From positions 1-64,000 of the forward strand of contig NZ_JAIOAB010000016.1 in NCBI RefSeq assembly GCF_019890635.1: a DNA stretch of 64,000 nt. The letters are read 5' to 3'. The notes below the pieces were generated by a model. It searched no databases and was not told the DNA's origin. It saw only the letters and a program-made list of their open reading frames with translations. Shown one piece after another: positions 1 to 10,100 of this stretch (the first letter of the stretch is position 1; every line of letters starts with the position of its first letter). Both the position numbers and the translations under genes were made by a program. Source of the stretch: Streptomyces sennicomposti. Lineage in GTDB: Bacteria > Actinomycetota > Actinomycetes > Streptomycetales > Streptomycetaceae.

Positions 1-9
1 GTGGGGGGC

Positions 10-49
10 GGGGAGTGACCCGGTGGGGTGGGGAGTGACCCGGTGGGGT
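10..49. repeat. Perfect 20-bp tandem repeat, two copies
   Basis: Two adjacent identical 20-bp units at 10-29 and 30-49, each beginning GGGGAGTGACC. They lie in the gene-free left end of the window. No function is apparent. Confidence 0.8.
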
Positions 50-185
50 CCGCTGTGGCCGGGGGCGCTTGGGGTGCGTGGTGGGTCGGGGCCGTGGTGG
101 TACGTCCAGCCCGCCGCCCACGGACATACGGCCCGGAGGGTGATTGATTGACGGAGGAGGGACCGCAGTACGCGGCGGGCATATG

Positions 186-475
186 GACGTACCACCACGG
201 CCCCTTCCGCCGTACGGCGTCTGCGGCCCGGTGGGGGCCGAGGCGCGTGGGCGGGTGGCCCGCGTGCGTTGTACGGCGGCTGCGGGCCGGTGAGGGCCGG
301 GGCGCGAGGGCGGGCGGCCCGCTTCGTTGTACCGCGGGTGCGGGCCGGTGGGCGGCCTGCTTCCGTTGTACGGCGGGTGCGGGCCGGTGGGGCTGCCGGG
401 GTCCGCTTTCGTTGTGCGGCGGGTGCGGGCCGGTGTCTGCCGGGGTTGGCCCACTTCCGCCGTACGGCGGCGTGC
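186..475. repeat. Degenerate intergenic tandem repeats
   Basis: About six imperfect units carry a core like TTGTACGGCGGGTGCGGGCC, near 207, 267, 327, 366, 411 and 462, separated by variable GC-rich DNA. Open frames cross the array on both strands, but their translations are Arg/Gly/Ala-rich, repetitive and resemble no family. I see no credible gene between 1 and 618. Confidence 0.6.
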
Positions 476-618
476 GGGCGCGCCCTCGTCGTGTGGGTGG
501 GGGCCGACGGGGGCGTGACCCCCTCCTGGGGTGGCTTCGTCGGTTTGCCACAATGGACGGAACCTTGTGCCTGCGTTCACAAAGCCGGGCTCCGTGTCTC
601 TCCCACCGAAGGTGACCC

Positions 619-963
619 GTGGACATCAAGACAGCCTCCGCCCTCCGCCGCCTCCGCCTGGTCTCCGCCCCCGAGGCGGTCAGCTTCATCCTGCTGCTGA
701 TCTGCTCGGTGCTGAAGCGCACCACGGACTTCAACGGCGTGCCCGTGATGGGCTCGATCCACGGCATCCTGTTCGTCCTGTACGTGCTGTTCTGGGCCGA
801 CGCCTGGAACCGCACCAAGTGGCCCGCCAAGACCGCCGCCCTCTACTTCGTCCTGTCGGTGCTGCCGACCGGCGGCTTCTTCGCCGAGCGCAAGCTCAAG
901 CGCGAGGCCGAGGACGCGGTCATCGCCTCCCGCGCCCGCCGCGAGGGGGTCGTGAACGCATGA
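619..963 (+). CDS. DUF3817-family integral membrane protein
   Basis: A 114-residue protein with hydrophobic segments at about residues 14-30, 45-60 and 73-87 and a basic C-terminal tail (residues about 90-110). Length and pattern fit the DUF3817 membrane family, which has no established biochemical role. The start is GTG. The stop overlaps the next gene's start in an ATGA arrangement, so the two are co-transcribed and probably translationally coupled. A topology of three membrane spans is inferred. Confidence 0.8.
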   Translation: MDIKTASALRRLRLVSAPEAVSFILLLICSVLKRTTDFNGVPVMGSIHGILFVLYVLFWADAWNRTKWPAKTAALYFVLSVLPTGGFFAERKLKREAEDAVIASRARREGVVNA

Positions 964-1253
964 TCGTCGCCTTCTCCGTCACCCCGCTCGGCGTCGGCGA
1001 GGACGTCGGCGAGTACGTCGCCGACGCCGTCCGTGTGGTCCGCGAGTCCGGGCTGCCCCACCGCACCGACGCGATGTTCACCTCGGTCGAGGGCGAGTGG
1101 GACGAGGTCATGGACGTGGTCAAGCGCGCCGTGGCCGCGGTGGAGGCCCGGGCTCCCCGGGTCTCCGTGGTCCTCAAGGCCGACATCCGGCCGGGTGTCA
1201 CGGACGGTCTCACCAGCAAGGTGGAGACCGTGGAGCGGCATCTGGCCGGCTAG
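960..1253 (+). CDS. MTH1187 family thiamine-binding protein
   Basis: A 97-residue cytoplasmic protein beginning [11 protein letters not shown]. It has the ferredoxin-like fold pattern of the MTH1187/YkoF family: an N-terminal strand ending in a Thr-Pro-Leu-Gly turn, then a conserved acidic helix ([12 protein letters not shown]). Family members bind thiamine or its pyrimidine moiety. The ATG at 960 is chosen because the family begins there and it overlaps the preceding stop; a longer upstream in-frame extension runs through the DUF3817 gene and is spurious. Function beyond ligand binding is unknown. Confidence 0.85.
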   Translation: MIVAFSVTPLGVGEDVGEYVADAVRVVRESGLPHRTDAMFTSVEGEWDEVMDVVKRAVAAVEARAPRVSVVLKADIRPGVTDGLTSKVETVERHLAG

Positions 1254-1345
1254 CCCGGGCCCCTAAGGGGCGGGATGGGGGATCTCTCCACCCCGTGGGG
1301 CCTGTCCGTTCCACCCGGTTCGCCGCTACCTTCACATCTGTGGCG

Positions 1346-1978
1346 ATGTTCCGACTTCAAGGCAGCAGGGTGCTCGCCGTCGACATGACCGGGGACGCCG
1401 TGAAGGCGAAGAACGGCTCGATGGTCGCGTACGACGGGCAGATGGCATTCAAGAGGCTGACCGGTGGGGGTGACGGGCTGCGCGGGATGGTGACGCGGCG
1501 GCTCACCGGTGAGCAGATGACCGTGATGGAGGTGCGGGGGCAGGGGACGTGCTGGTTCGCCGACCGGGCGTCCGAGATCAATCTGGTGGAGCTTCGGGGC
1601 GACAAGCTCTTCGTGGAGTCCAGCAATCTGCTCGCGACCGACGGGGGGCTCAGGACCGGGACCTCGTTCACCGGGCTGCGGGGCGCCTCGCAGGGGAACG
1701 GGCTGTTCACCACGACCGTGGAGGGGCACGGGCAGGCGGCGATCATGTCGGACGGGCCGGCCGTGGTGCTGCGGGTCAGTCCGCAGTACCCGCTGACCGT
1801 CGACCCCGGCGCGTACATCGCGCACCAGGGCAACGTCCGGCAGTCCTTCCAGTCCGGGGTGACCTTCCGCACCTTCCTCGGCGAGGGAGGCGGGGAGGCC
1901 TTCCAGATCCGGTTCGAGGGCGACGGGCTCGTGTACGTGCAGCCCAGCGAGCGGAACACGATCGCGGGGGATGTGTGA
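1346..1978 (+). CDS. AIM24 family protein (first of three)
   Basis: A 210-residue AIM24-domain protein, beta-rich with many glycines (for example RGASQGNGLF and YIAHQGNV). The eukaryotic namesake is mitochondrial; the bacterial role is not established. ATG 1346 is preferred because similar proteins begin MFRLQGS. An in-frame GTG at 1340 lies 7 nt after a TACCTT that could be a leaderless -10 box, so two extra residues are possible. It starts a run of three tightly packed AIM24 paralogues. Confidence 0.82.
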   Translation: MFRLQGSRVLAVDMTGDAVKAKNGSMVAYDGQMAFKRLTGGGDGLRGMVTRRLTGEQMTVMEVRGQGTCWFADRASEINLVELRGDKLFVESSNLLATDGGLRTGTSFTGLRGASQGNGLFTTTVEGHGQAAIMSDGPAVVLRVSPQYPLTVDPGAYIAHQGNVRQSFQSGVTFRTFLGEGGGEAFQIRFEGDGLVYVQPSERNTIAGDV

Positions 1979-1979
1979 C

Positions 1980-2630
1980 ATGGGCTTCCGGGAGATCAAC
2001 TCGAAGATGGTCGAGGCGACCGTCGTGCCGGGGCAGCGGCTGTTCAGTCAGCGCGGCGCCATGCTGGCCTACAAGGGCGACGTCTCCTTCACGCCGAGCA
2101 TCCAGGGCGGTCAGGGCGGCGTGATGTCCATGATCGGGCGGCGGGTCGCGGGCGAGGCGACGCCCCTGATGAGCGTGGAGGGCAGCGGCACCGTGTTCTT
2201 CGGGCACGGCGGCCATCACATCCAGGTCATCACCCTCGCGGGCGACACGCTCTATGTGGAGGCGGACCGGCTGCTCGCCTTCGAGGGCACCCTCCAGCAG
2301 GGCACGATGTTCATGGGCTCGCAGGGCGGGGTGATGGGCATGGTGCGCGGCCAGGTGACCGGCCAGGGCCTGTTCACCACCACGCTCAAGGGGCACGGCG
2401 CGGTCGCCGTGATGGCGCACGGCGGCGTGCTGGAGATCCCGATCAGCCCGCAGCGGCCGGTGCACGTGGATCCGCAGGCCTACGTCGCCCACCACGGCGA
2501 CGTGCGCAACAAGCTGTCCACCGCCCTCGGCTGGCGGGAGATGGTGGGGCGCGGTTCCGGCGAGGGGTTCCAGCTGGAGCTGAGCGGCACCGGCGTCGTC
2601 TATGTCCAGGCCTCGGAGGAGAAGCTGTGA
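1980..2630 (+). CDS. AIM24 family protein (second of three)
   Basis: A 216-residue paralogue of its neighbours with the same beta-rich, Gly-rich AIM24 pattern (QGGVMGMVRGQVTGQGLF). ATG 1980 is preferred over ATG 1971 because a GGGGG stretch at 1966-1970 sits 9 nt upstream of 1980 but touches 1971. It follows the previous gene by one base and overlaps the next start, indicating an operon. A complex of the three related subunits is plausible but only inferred. Confidence 0.82.
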   Translation: MGFREINSKMVEATVVPGQRLFSQRGAMLAYKGDVSFTPSIQGGQGGVMSMIGRRVAGEATPLMSVEGSGTVFFGHGGHHIQVITLAGDTLYVEADRLLAFEGTLQQGTMFMGSQGGVMGMVRGQVTGQGLFTTTLKGHGAVAVMAHGGVLEIPISPQRPVHVDPQAYVAHHGDVRNKLSTALGWREMVGRGSGEGFQLELSGTGVVYVQASEEKL

Positions 2631-3403
2631 GCGTCGTGCACGACCCGATGACCCTGCCGGCCGACGACAACGTGAACGCGTACACCTTCTGCGTGGAGCT
2701 GAAGGGGAGCCAGTGGTTCCTGCAGAAGGGGAAGATGATCGCCTACTACGGGGCGATCGAGTTCAACGGCGTCGGGCACGGCCGGCTGGACCGGCTGGTG
2801 CGGACTTCCTTCCATTCGCCTCTGCACGCGAGCGACTGGGTCGTGGCGGAGGGCTCGGGCAAGATGCTCCTCGCCGACCGGGCCTTCGATGTGAATTCCT
2901 ATGACTTGGACGACGGCAATCTGACCATTCGCTCGGGCAACTTGCTTGCTTTTCAGCCAAGTCTCGCGCTCAAGCAGTCGATCGTGCCGGGGTTTCTGAC
3001 CCTGATCGGAACCGGAAAGTTCGTGGCCGCGTCAAACGGTCCGGTGGTGTTCATGGAACCCCCGATCCGGGTGGACCCCCAGGCGCTCGTCGGCTGGGCG
3101 GACTGCCCCTCCCCGTGCCATCACTACGATCATGGGTACCTGACCGGGGTGATGGGCGGTCTACGTGCGATGACGGGGCTGGGCGGGGTGTCCGGGGAGG
3201 AGCATCAGTTCGAGTTCGTGGGGGCCGGGACGGTGCTGCTGCAGTCGTCCGAGGCGCTCATGCCGGAGCTGGCCGCGGGAGCGGTCCCACAGGAGCCCGG
3301 GGTGCCCGGTGGTACGGGGGGTTCCGGAGGCCACGGGGCGCACGCCGGCGCACCGCGTCTTCCCGGACAGCTGGGAGACCTCCAGCGTCGCTTCGGGCTG
3401 TGA
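2627..3403 (+). CDS. AIM24 family protein (third of three)
   Basis: A 258-residue AIM24-like protein, the longest of the three. It starts with GTG overlapping the preceding stop (GTGA). The AIM24 domain occupies roughly residues 10-210. It has a distinctive Cys/His patch near residues 163-168 (CPSPCHH) absent from its two paralogues and possibly metal-binding. The C-terminal 40 residues are Gly/Pro-rich and probably disordered. About 95 bp separate it from the downstream MarR gene. Confidence 0.8.
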   Translation: MSVVHDPMTLPADDNVNAYTFCVELKGSQWFLQKGKMIAYYGAIEFNGVGHGRLDRLVRTSFHSPLHASDWVVAEGSGKMLLADRAFDVNSYDLDDGNLTIRSGNLLAFQPSLALKQSIVPGFLTLIGTGKFVAASNGPVVFMEPPIRVDPQALVGWADCPSPCHHYDHGYLTGVMGGLRAMTGLGGVSGEEHQFEFVGAGTVLLQSSEALMPELAAGAVPQEPGVPGGTGGSGGHGAHAGAPRLPGQLGDLQRRFGL

Positions 3404-3486
3404 GCGGTAGTCTGCGGAGTGTGACGGCTCGAACGCGTGCGCACCGTCACACCACCCCTCACTCGTTCGCTTTTCAACTTCTTAGG

Positions 3487-3492
3487 TAGACT
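3487..3492 (+). promoter_or_regulatory. Candidate -10 box of a leaderless marR transcript
   Basis: TAGACT fits the TANNNT pattern and ends exactly 6 nt before the ATG at 3499. No Shine-Dalgarno sequence precedes that ATG. The arrangement predicts transcription starting at the start codon. No clear -35 is seen. Confidence 0.45.
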
Positions 3493-3498
3493 TCATAC

Positions 3499-3975
3499 AT
3501 GGAGACCGAGACGGCCACGCGCTGGCTGACGGATGCGGAGCAGTGCGCCTGGCGCACCCACCTGGAGGTCAACAGGCTGTTGTCCTACCAGCTCGAAAAG
3601 GATCTGCAGCCGTTCGGCCTGACTATGAACGACTACGAGATCCTGGTGAATCTGTCCGAGTCCGAGGACGTGCGGATGCGGATGAGCGATCTCGCCTCCG
3701 CCACCCTCCAGTCCAAGAGCCGCCTCTCGCACCAGATCACCCGCATGGAGAACGCGAACCTGGTGCGCCGTGAGAACTGCGAGTCCGACCGCAGAGGACT
3801 GTACGCCGTCCTCACCGAGCACGGCATGGAAACCATGCAGAAGGTCGCACCGCACCATGTGGCGTCCGTGCGCAGGCACTTCATCGACCTGCTGGACCCC
3901 GAGGCGCTCACCGAGCTGGACAAGGCCCTGAAGCCGATCGCCGAGCATCTGCGCGGGCAGCGCGGGCGCCCCTGA
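3499..3975 (+). CDS. MarR family transcriptional regulator
   Basis: A 158-residue winged-helix regulator. The helical N-terminus (about residues 1-45) suits dimerisation. A helix-turn-helix follows at about 60-85 (MRMSDLASATLQSKSRLSHQ) and the wing ends in the MarR-typical CESDRRGLYAVLTEHG. It would bind palindromic operator DNA as a dimer, perhaps near its own promoter or the AIM24 operon. Its ligand is unknown. It is transcribed convergently with meaB, from which a strong shared terminator separates it. Confidence 0.88.
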   Translation: METETATRWLTDAEQCAWRTHLEVNRLLSYQLEKDLQPFGLTMNDYEILVNLSESEDVRMRMSDLASATLQSKSRLSHQITRMENANLVRRENCESDRRGLYAVLTEHGMETMQKVAPHHVASVRRHFIDLLDPEALTELDKALKPIAEHLRGQRGRP

Positions 3976-3988
3976 GGCACGGACACAC

Positions 3989-4037
3989 GACGCGGGAGGG
4001 GGCGGGGACTCGATGAGTCCCCGCCCCCTCCCGCGTC
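3989..4037. terminator. Perfect 23-bp bidirectional terminator hairpin
   Basis: Arms at 3989-4011 and 4015-4037 are perfectly complementary over 23 bp with a 3-nt loop (GAT). The hairpin sits between the convergent marR and meaB genes and can terminate both. It lacks a strong U tract, as is common in Streptomyces. Confidence 0.85.
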
Positions 4038-4045
4038 CTCGCCGT

Positions 4046-5002
4046 TCAGGACTCCGTCAGGCTCGCGACCAGTTCGTCGGCCGCCCGGTACGGGTCCAGT
4101 TCGCCGGCGACGATGCGGTCCGCCAGGGCGCTGAGGCGGCGGTCGCCGTGCAGGTCGCCGATGCGTTCGCGCAGGGCCGTGACGGCGATGGTCTCCACCT
4201 CGCGGGCCGCGCGGGCGCGCCGCCGCTCGGCGAGCACACCGCGCTCCTCCATCCACGCCCGGTGCTTCTCCAGCGCCTCCACGACCTCGTCGACGCCCTC
4301 CGCGCGCGCCGCCACCGTCTTCACGATGGGCGGCCGCCAGTCCCCCGGGCCGCGGGCCTCGCCGAGGCCCAGCATGTGGTTCAGCTCGCGGGCGGTGGCG
4401 TCCGCGCCGTCCCGGTCGGCCTTGTTGACGACGTAGACGTCGCCGATCTCCAGGATGCCGGCCTTGGCCGCCTGGATGCCGTCGCCCATCCCGGGGGCCA
4501 GCAGGACCACGCTGGTGTCCGCCTGGGAGGCGATCTCCACCTCCGACTGGCCCACGCCCACCGTCTCGACCAGGATCACGTCGCAGCCGGCCGCGTCCAG
4601 CACCCGGATCGCCTGCGGGGCGGCCCAGGCGAGGCCGCCGAGGTGGCCGCGTGTGGCCATCGAGCGGATGTAGACGCCCGGGTCGGAGGCGTGGTCCGAC
4701 ATCCGGACGCGGTCGCCGAGCAGCGCGCCGCCGGAGAACGGCGAGGACGGGTCGACGGCGAGCACGCCGACCCGCTTGCCCTGCTTGCGGTACGCCGTCA
4801 CCAGCGCCGAGGTGGACGTCGACTTGCCGACGCCCGGGGAGCCGGTGAGGCCGACGACGTAGGCGTTGCCGGTCAGCGGGGCGAGGGCCGCCATGACCTC
4901 CCTCAACTGCGGGGACGCGCCCTCCACCAGGGAGATCAGCCGGGCCACGGCCCGGGGCCGGCCTTCCCTGGCCTGGGCCACCAGAGAGGAGACGTCCTGC
5001 AT
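4046..5002 (-). CDS. meaB: Methylmalonyl-CoA mutase-associated GTPase MeaB
   Basis: A 318-residue G3E-type P-loop GTPase that protects and reloads adenosylcobalamin-dependent methylmalonyl-CoA mutase. Walker A is GSPGVGKST near residue 60; the guanine-specificity motif NKAD lies near residue 200. The C-terminal helical segment fits the MeaB dimerisation arm. ATG 5002 is chosen because GGAG lies 5 nt upstream; a GTG at 5017 has no ribosome site. Thiolase and epimerase genes lie beside it, matching acyl-CoA and B12-dependent metabolism. The mutase itself is not in the window. Confidence 0.93.
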   Translation of the reverse strand: MQDVSSLVAQAREGRPRAVARLISLVEGASPQLREVMAALAPLTGNAYVVGLTGSPGVGKSTSTSALVTAYRKQGKRVGVLAVDPSSPFSGGALLGDRVRMSDHASDPGVYIRSMATRGHLGGLAWAAPQAIRVLDAAGCDVILVETVGVGQSEVEIASQADTSVVLLAPGMGDGIQAAKAGILEIGDVYVVNKADRDGADATARELNHMLGLGEARGPGDWRPPIVKTVAARAEGVDEVVEALEKHRAWMEERGVLAERRRARAAREVETIAVTALRERIGDLHGDRRLSALADRIVAGELDPYRAADELVASLTES

Positions 5003-5126
5003 CACAGCTCCGTTCACATGATCCGTGTGATCCGCGTGGTCCGCCGGCCCGGTCCGCGGGGGTCTCGGGTGCGGACCGGACCGGTCGAGGGGGGTGGGTG
5101 CGGGGCGGGTCCGCGCCCCGGTGTCC

Positions 5127-6335
5127 TTACGCCTTCGGCACGCGGACGATCAGGGCGTCGCCCTGGCCGCCGCCGCCGCACAGCGCCGCCGCGCCGACCC
5201 CGCCGCCGCGCCGCTTCAGCTCCAGGGCCAGGTGCAGCACCAGACGGGCGCCGGACATCCCGATCGGGTGACCCAGGGCGATGGCGCCACCGTTCACGTT
5301 CACCCTTTCCGTGGACACGCCGAGGTCCTTCATTGACTGCACGGCGACGGCGGCGAACGCCTCGTTGATCTCGATCAGGTCGAGGTCCGAGACCTCCAGG
5401 CCCTCCTTCTTCAGGGCGTGCAGGATCGCGTTGGAGGGCTGCGACTGGAGGGAGTTGTCGGGACCGGCCACGTTGCCGTGGGCGCCGATCTCGGCGATCC
5501 AGTCCAGGCCCAGCTCCTCGGCCTTGGCCTTGCTCATCACGACCACGGCCGCCGCGCCGTCGGAGATCTGCGAGGCGGAGCCGGCGGTGATCGTGCCGTC
5601 CTTGGCGAACGCGGGGCGCAGCTTGCCGAGCGACTCGACCGTGGTGTCGCCGCGGATGCCCTCGTCCTTGCTGAACAGCACCGGGTCGCCCTTGCGCTGC
5701 GGGATCTCCACCGGGGTGATCTCGGCCTCGAACAGGCCGTTCTTCTGCGCGGCGGCGGCGCGCTGGTGGGACAGGGCGGCGATCTCGTCCTGCTCGGCGC
5801 GGCCGATGCCCAGGCGGGTGTTGTGCTTCTCCGTCGACTCGCCCATGGCGACGCCCTCGAAGGAGTCGGTCAGGCCGTCGTACGCCATCGCGTCGAGCAT
5901 CTCGACGGCGCCGTACTTGAAGCCCTCGCGGGACTTGGGCAGCAGGTGGGGGGCGTTGGTCATGGACTCCTGGCCGCCGGCGACGACGATGTCGAACTCG
6001 CCCGCGCGGATCAGCTGGTCGGCCAGCGCGATGGCGTCCAGGCCCGACAGACACACCTTGTTGACGGTGAGCGCCGGGACGCTCATCGGGATGCCGGCCT
6101 TGACCGCGGCCTGGCGGGCCGGGATCTGGCCCGCGCCTGCCTGGAGCACCTGGCCCATGATCACGTACTGCACCTGGTCGCCGCCGATCCCCGCACGGTC
6201 GAGGGCGGCCTTGATCGCGAAGCCGCCGAGGTCGGCTCCGGAGAAGGACTTCAGCGAGCCGAGCAGCCGGCCCATGGGCGTGCGCGCGCCCGCGACGATC
6301 ACCGAGCCGGTCGTACCGGGAGTTCCAGAAGACAT
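5127..6335 (-). CDS. Acetyl-CoA C-acetyltransferase (thiolase)
   Basis: A 402-residue thiolase catalysing acetyl-CoA condensation or acetoacetyl-CoA thiolysis. The acyl-accepting Cys95 lies in VNKVCLSG, the His is in [10 protein letters not shown], and the second active-site Cys is in [11 protein letters not shown] near the C-terminus. Length is normal for the family. ATG 6335 follows an AAGGGGA ribosome site; the longer upstream frame reads through the promoter region. It is divergent from the epimerase gene, with about 150 bp between them for both promoters. It probably works with the 3-hydroxybutyryl-CoA dehydrogenase encoded at 23-24 kb. Confidence 0.93.
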   Translation of the reverse strand: MSSGTPGTTGSVIVAGARTPMGRLLGSLKSFSGADLGGFAIKAALDRAGIGGDQVQYVIMGQVLQAGAGQIPARQAAVKAGIPMSVPALTVNKVCLSGLDAIALADQLIRAGEFDIVVAGGQESMTNAPHLLPKSREGFKYGAVEMLDAMAYDGLTDSFEGVAMGESTEKHNTRLGIGRAEQDEIAALSHQRAAAAQKNGLFEAEITPVEIPQRKGDPVLFSKDEGIRGDTTVESLGKLRPAFAKDGTITAGSASQISDGAAAVVVMSKAKAEELGLDWIAEIGAHGNVAGPDNSLQSQPSNAILHALKKEGLEVSDLDLIEINEAFAAVAVQSMKDLGVSTERVNVNGGAIALGHPIGMSGARLVLHLALELKRRGGGVGAAALCGGGGQGDALIVRVPKA

Positions 6336-6483
6336 GAGCTGCGATCCCCTTACCGGCCTGCACAGCCGAGGAGTGAACGAGGGTTTACTTCGAATGTACT
6401 GAGCGGTACTTCGCCCGTCATCGGCCTTTCGGTGTGATCGCGCGCACGTTGCGTAACCACCGCCGTGGCGCTGCACTGAGACC

Positions 6484-6924
6484 ATGCTGACGCGAATCGA
6501 CCACATCGGGATCGCCTGCCACGACCTCGACGCCACCGTCGAGTTCTACCGGGCCACCTACGGCTTCGAGGTGTTCCACACCGAGATCAACGAGGAGCAG
6601 GGCGTGCGGGAGGCCATGCTCAAGATCAACGAGACGTCCGACGGCGGCGCCTCCTATCTGCAACTGCTGGAGCCCACCCGCGAGGACTCCGCCGTCGGGA
6701 AGTGGCTGGCGAAGAACGGGGAGGGCGTCCACCACATCGCCTTCGGCACGGCGGACGTGGACGCGGACGCCGCGGACATCCGCTCGAAGGGCGTACGCGT
6801 TCTGTACGACGAGCCGCGTCGCGGCTCCATGGGGTCCCGGATCACCTTCCTGCACCCCAAGGATTGTCACGGTGTCCTGACAGAACTGGTCACTTCAGCG
6901 GCTGTTGAGTCGGCCGAGCACTGA
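6484..6924 (+). CDS. mce: Methylmalonyl-CoA epimerase
   Basis: A 146-residue vicinal-oxygen-chelate protein interconverting (R)- and (S)-methylmalonyl-CoA. It shows the duplicated beta-alpha-beta-beta-beta pattern. Metal-ligand histidines fit [10 protein letters not shown] at the N-terminus and [11 protein letters not shown] near residue 82; a C-terminal glutamate is also expected in the metal set. It links the B12 mutase to propionyl-CoA carboxylase and polyketide precursor supply. A strong terminator follows 31 bp after the stop. Confidence 0.94.
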   Translation: MLTRIDHIGIACHDLDATVEFYRATYGFEVFHTEINEEQGVREAMLKINETSDGGASYLQLLEPTREDSAVGKWLAKNGEGVHHIAFGTADVDADAADIRSKGVRVLYDEPRRGSMGSRITFLHPKDCHGVLTELVTSAAVESAEH

Positions 6925-6955
6925 CCCTCGTACATAAGGGCCGGTAGGGTTGGGG

Positions 6956-6987
6956 GCGGTCGTACCCGACGCGGGTACGACCGCTTT
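6956..6987 (+). terminator. Intrinsic terminator after mce
   Basis: Perfect 12-bp stem (6956-6967 with 6973-6984), 5-nt loop, followed by TTT. It separates mce from scy. Confidence 0.85.
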
Positions 6988-7134
6988 CCGGGGTCCGCGT
7001 TTCGGGGGACGGGCGACGGGGCGGCAGCCCATGCCCCACCGTCGATCTGACACCATTCCCCGGGGGCCCCGTCCGGCGGATGGACGGAGCTCGTTTGGAC
7101 AGGCTTGCGACCAGGGGACGGATGGGACCGCGCA

Positions 7135-10100
7135 GTGCGGGGCTACGAACGCCAGGAGCGAGAGCCGGCGGCTGACGTCGACCACCTCTCTCGGTTCGAG
7201 GCCGAGATGGATCGGCTGAAGACCGAGCGGGAGAAGGCGATCCAGCACGCCGAGGACCTCGGCTACCAGGTAGAGGTGCTGCGCGCCAAGCTGCACGAGG
7301 CGCGCCGGACCATCATGACCCGGCCCGCCTACGACAGCGCGGACATCGGCTACCAGGCCGAGCAGCTGCTGCGCCAGGCGCAGGTGCAGGCCGAGCAGAT
7401 CCGCGCGGACGCCGAGCGGGAGCTGAGCCAGGCCCGGGCGCAGACGCAGCGCATCCTCCAGGAGCACGCCGAGCAGGCCGCGCGCCTGCAGGCCGAGCTG
7501 CACCAGGAGGCGGTGACCCGCCGCCAGCAGCTCGACCAGGAGCTGGCCGAGCGCCGGCAGACCGTCGAGTCGCACGTCAACGAGAACGTGGCGTGGGCCG
7601 AGCAGCTGCGCGCCCGCACCGAGCAGCAGGCCCGCCGGCTGCTCGACGAGTCCCGCGCCGAGGCCGAGCAGGCGATGGCCGCCGCCCGCGCGGAGGCCGA
7701 GCGGCTGACCGCCGAGGCCCGCCAGCGGCTGCAGAGCGAGGCCGAGTCGGCCCGCGCGGAGGCCGAGCAGATCCTGCGCCGCGCCCGCGCCGACGCCGAG
7801 CGGCTGCTGAACGCCGCCTCCACGCAGGCGCAGGAGGCCACCGACCACGCCGAGCAGCTGCGCAGCAGCACGGCCAGCGAGTCGGACGCCGCCCGCCGGC
7901 AGGCCGCCGAGCTGAGCCGGGCCGCCGAGCAGCGGATGGCCGAGGCCGAGGAGGCGCTGCGCAAGGCGCAGACCGAGTCGGAGAAGCTGGTCGCCGAGGC
8001 CAAGGAGGCCGCCGCCAAGGCGCTGGCGAGCGCCGAGTCGGCCAACGAGCTGCGCACCCGCACCGCCAAGGAGCAGGTCGCCCGGCTGGTCGAGGAGGCC
8101 ACCAAGGACGCGGAGAACACCCGCTCCGAGGCCGAGCAGCTGGTCGCCGACGCCCGCGCCGAGGCGGAGAAGATCGTCGCGGAGGCCACCGAGAAGGCCC
8201 GCAGCGCGACCGCCGAGGAGACCGCCACCCAGCTGTCCAAGGCGGCCAAGACCGCCGAGGACGTGCTGAACAAGGCGGCCGAGGACGCCAAGAAGACCAC
8301 CAAGGCCGCCGCCGAGGAGGCCGAGCGGATCCGCACCGAGGCCGAGGCCGAGGCGGACCGGCTGCGCGCCGAGGCGCACGACATCGCCGAGCAGCTCAAG
8401 GGCGCCGCCAAGGACGACACCAAGGAGTACCGGGCCAAGACGGTCGAGCTGCAGGAGGAGGCGCGCCGGCTGCGCGGCGAGGCCGAGCAGCTGCGCTCCG
8501 AGGCGGTCGCCGAGGGCGAGCGGATCCGCGCCGAGGCGCGGCGCGAGGCCGTCGCGCAGATCGAGGAGGCGGCCAAGTCCGCCGAGGAGCTGCTGGCCAA
8601 GGCCAAGGCGGACGCCGACGAGCTGCGCAAGACCGCCACGGCGGACAGCGAGAAGGTCCGCACCGAGGCCATCGAGCGGGCCACCGCGCTGCGCCGGCAG
8701 GCCGAGGAGACCCTGGAGCGCACCCGCAAGGAGGCCGAGCGGCACCGCGCCGAGGCCGACGAGCAGGCGCAGGCGGTCCGGGCGGAGGCCGAGCGGGCAG
8801 CGCGCGAGCTGCGCGAGGAGACCGAGCGGGCGATCACGGCCCGCCGGAGCGAGGCCGCCGAGGAGCTGACCAGGCTGCACGCCGACGCCGAGCAGCGGCT
8901 CGCCGCCGCCGAGGAGGCGCTGGCCGACGCCCGCGCGGAGGCCGAGCGGCTGCGCCGGGAGGCCGCCGAGGAGACCGAGCGGCTGCGCACCGAGGCCGCC
9001 GAGCGGATCCGTACGCTCCAGCAGCAGGCGGAGACGGAGGCCGACCGGCTGCGCACCGAGGCCGCCGCGGACGCGTCCGCCTCCCGTGCGGAGGGCGAGG
9101 CGCTGGCGGTGCGGCTGCGGTCGGAGGCCGCGGCCGAGGCGGAGCGGCTGAAGACGGAGGCGCAGGACACCGCCGACCGGGTGCGCGCCGAGGCGCAGGC
9201 CGCGGCCGAGCGGCTGGGGGCGGAGGCGTCGGAGACGCTGGCCGCCGCGCAGGAGGAGGCCGCCCGGCGCCGTCGCGAGGCCGAGGAGCTGCTCGGCGCG
9301 GCGCGCGGCGAGGCCGACCAGGAGCGCGAGCGGGCCCGCGAGCAGAGCGAGGAGCTGCTGGCCTCGGCACGCAAGCGCGTGGAGGAGGCGCAGGCCGAGG
9401 CGGTCCGGCTGGTGGAGGAGGCCGACCGGCGCGCCACCGAGCTGGTGTCGGCGGCCGAGCAGCACGCGGCGCAGGTGCGGGAGTCGGTCGCCGGGCTGCA
9501 CGAGCAGGCGCAGGAGGAGATCGCCGGGCTGCGGTCGGCCGCCGAGCACGCGGCGGACCGTACCCGGCGGGAGGCCGAGGAGGAGGCGGACCGGGTCCGC
9601 ACCGACGCCTACGCGGAGCGGGAGCGGGCCGGCGAGGACGCGGCCCGGCTGCGCCGGGAGGCGCAGGAGGAGGCCGAGGCCGCCAAGACGCTCGCCGAGC
9701 GCACGGTGTCCGAGGCGATCGCCGAGGCCGACCGGATCCGCGCCGATGTCGCCGAGCACGCCCAGCGGGTGCGTACCGAGGCCTCCGACACCATCGCGCA
9801 GGCCGACCAGGACGCCACGCGGACGCGGGCCGAGGCCCGCGAGGACGCCAACCGCATCCGGTCGGACGCGGCGGCGCAGGCGGACGCGCTGATCTCCGAG
9901 GCCCGCTCCGAGGCGGAGCGGCTGCAGACGGAGACGGTCGCGGAGGCGGACCGGCTGCGCACGGAGACGATCACCGAGGCCGACCGGCTGCGCGCCGAGA
10001 CGATCGCGGAGACGGACCGGCTGCGCGCGGAGACGGCCGCGGAGGCCGAGCGGGTGCGCACCGAGGCCATCGCCGAGGCCGACCGGGTGCGCGCGGAGTC

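Noticed and set aside
148..700. Several open frames ahead of the DUF3817 gene
   Set aside because: They derive from degenerate repeats, lack ribosome sites and match no family.
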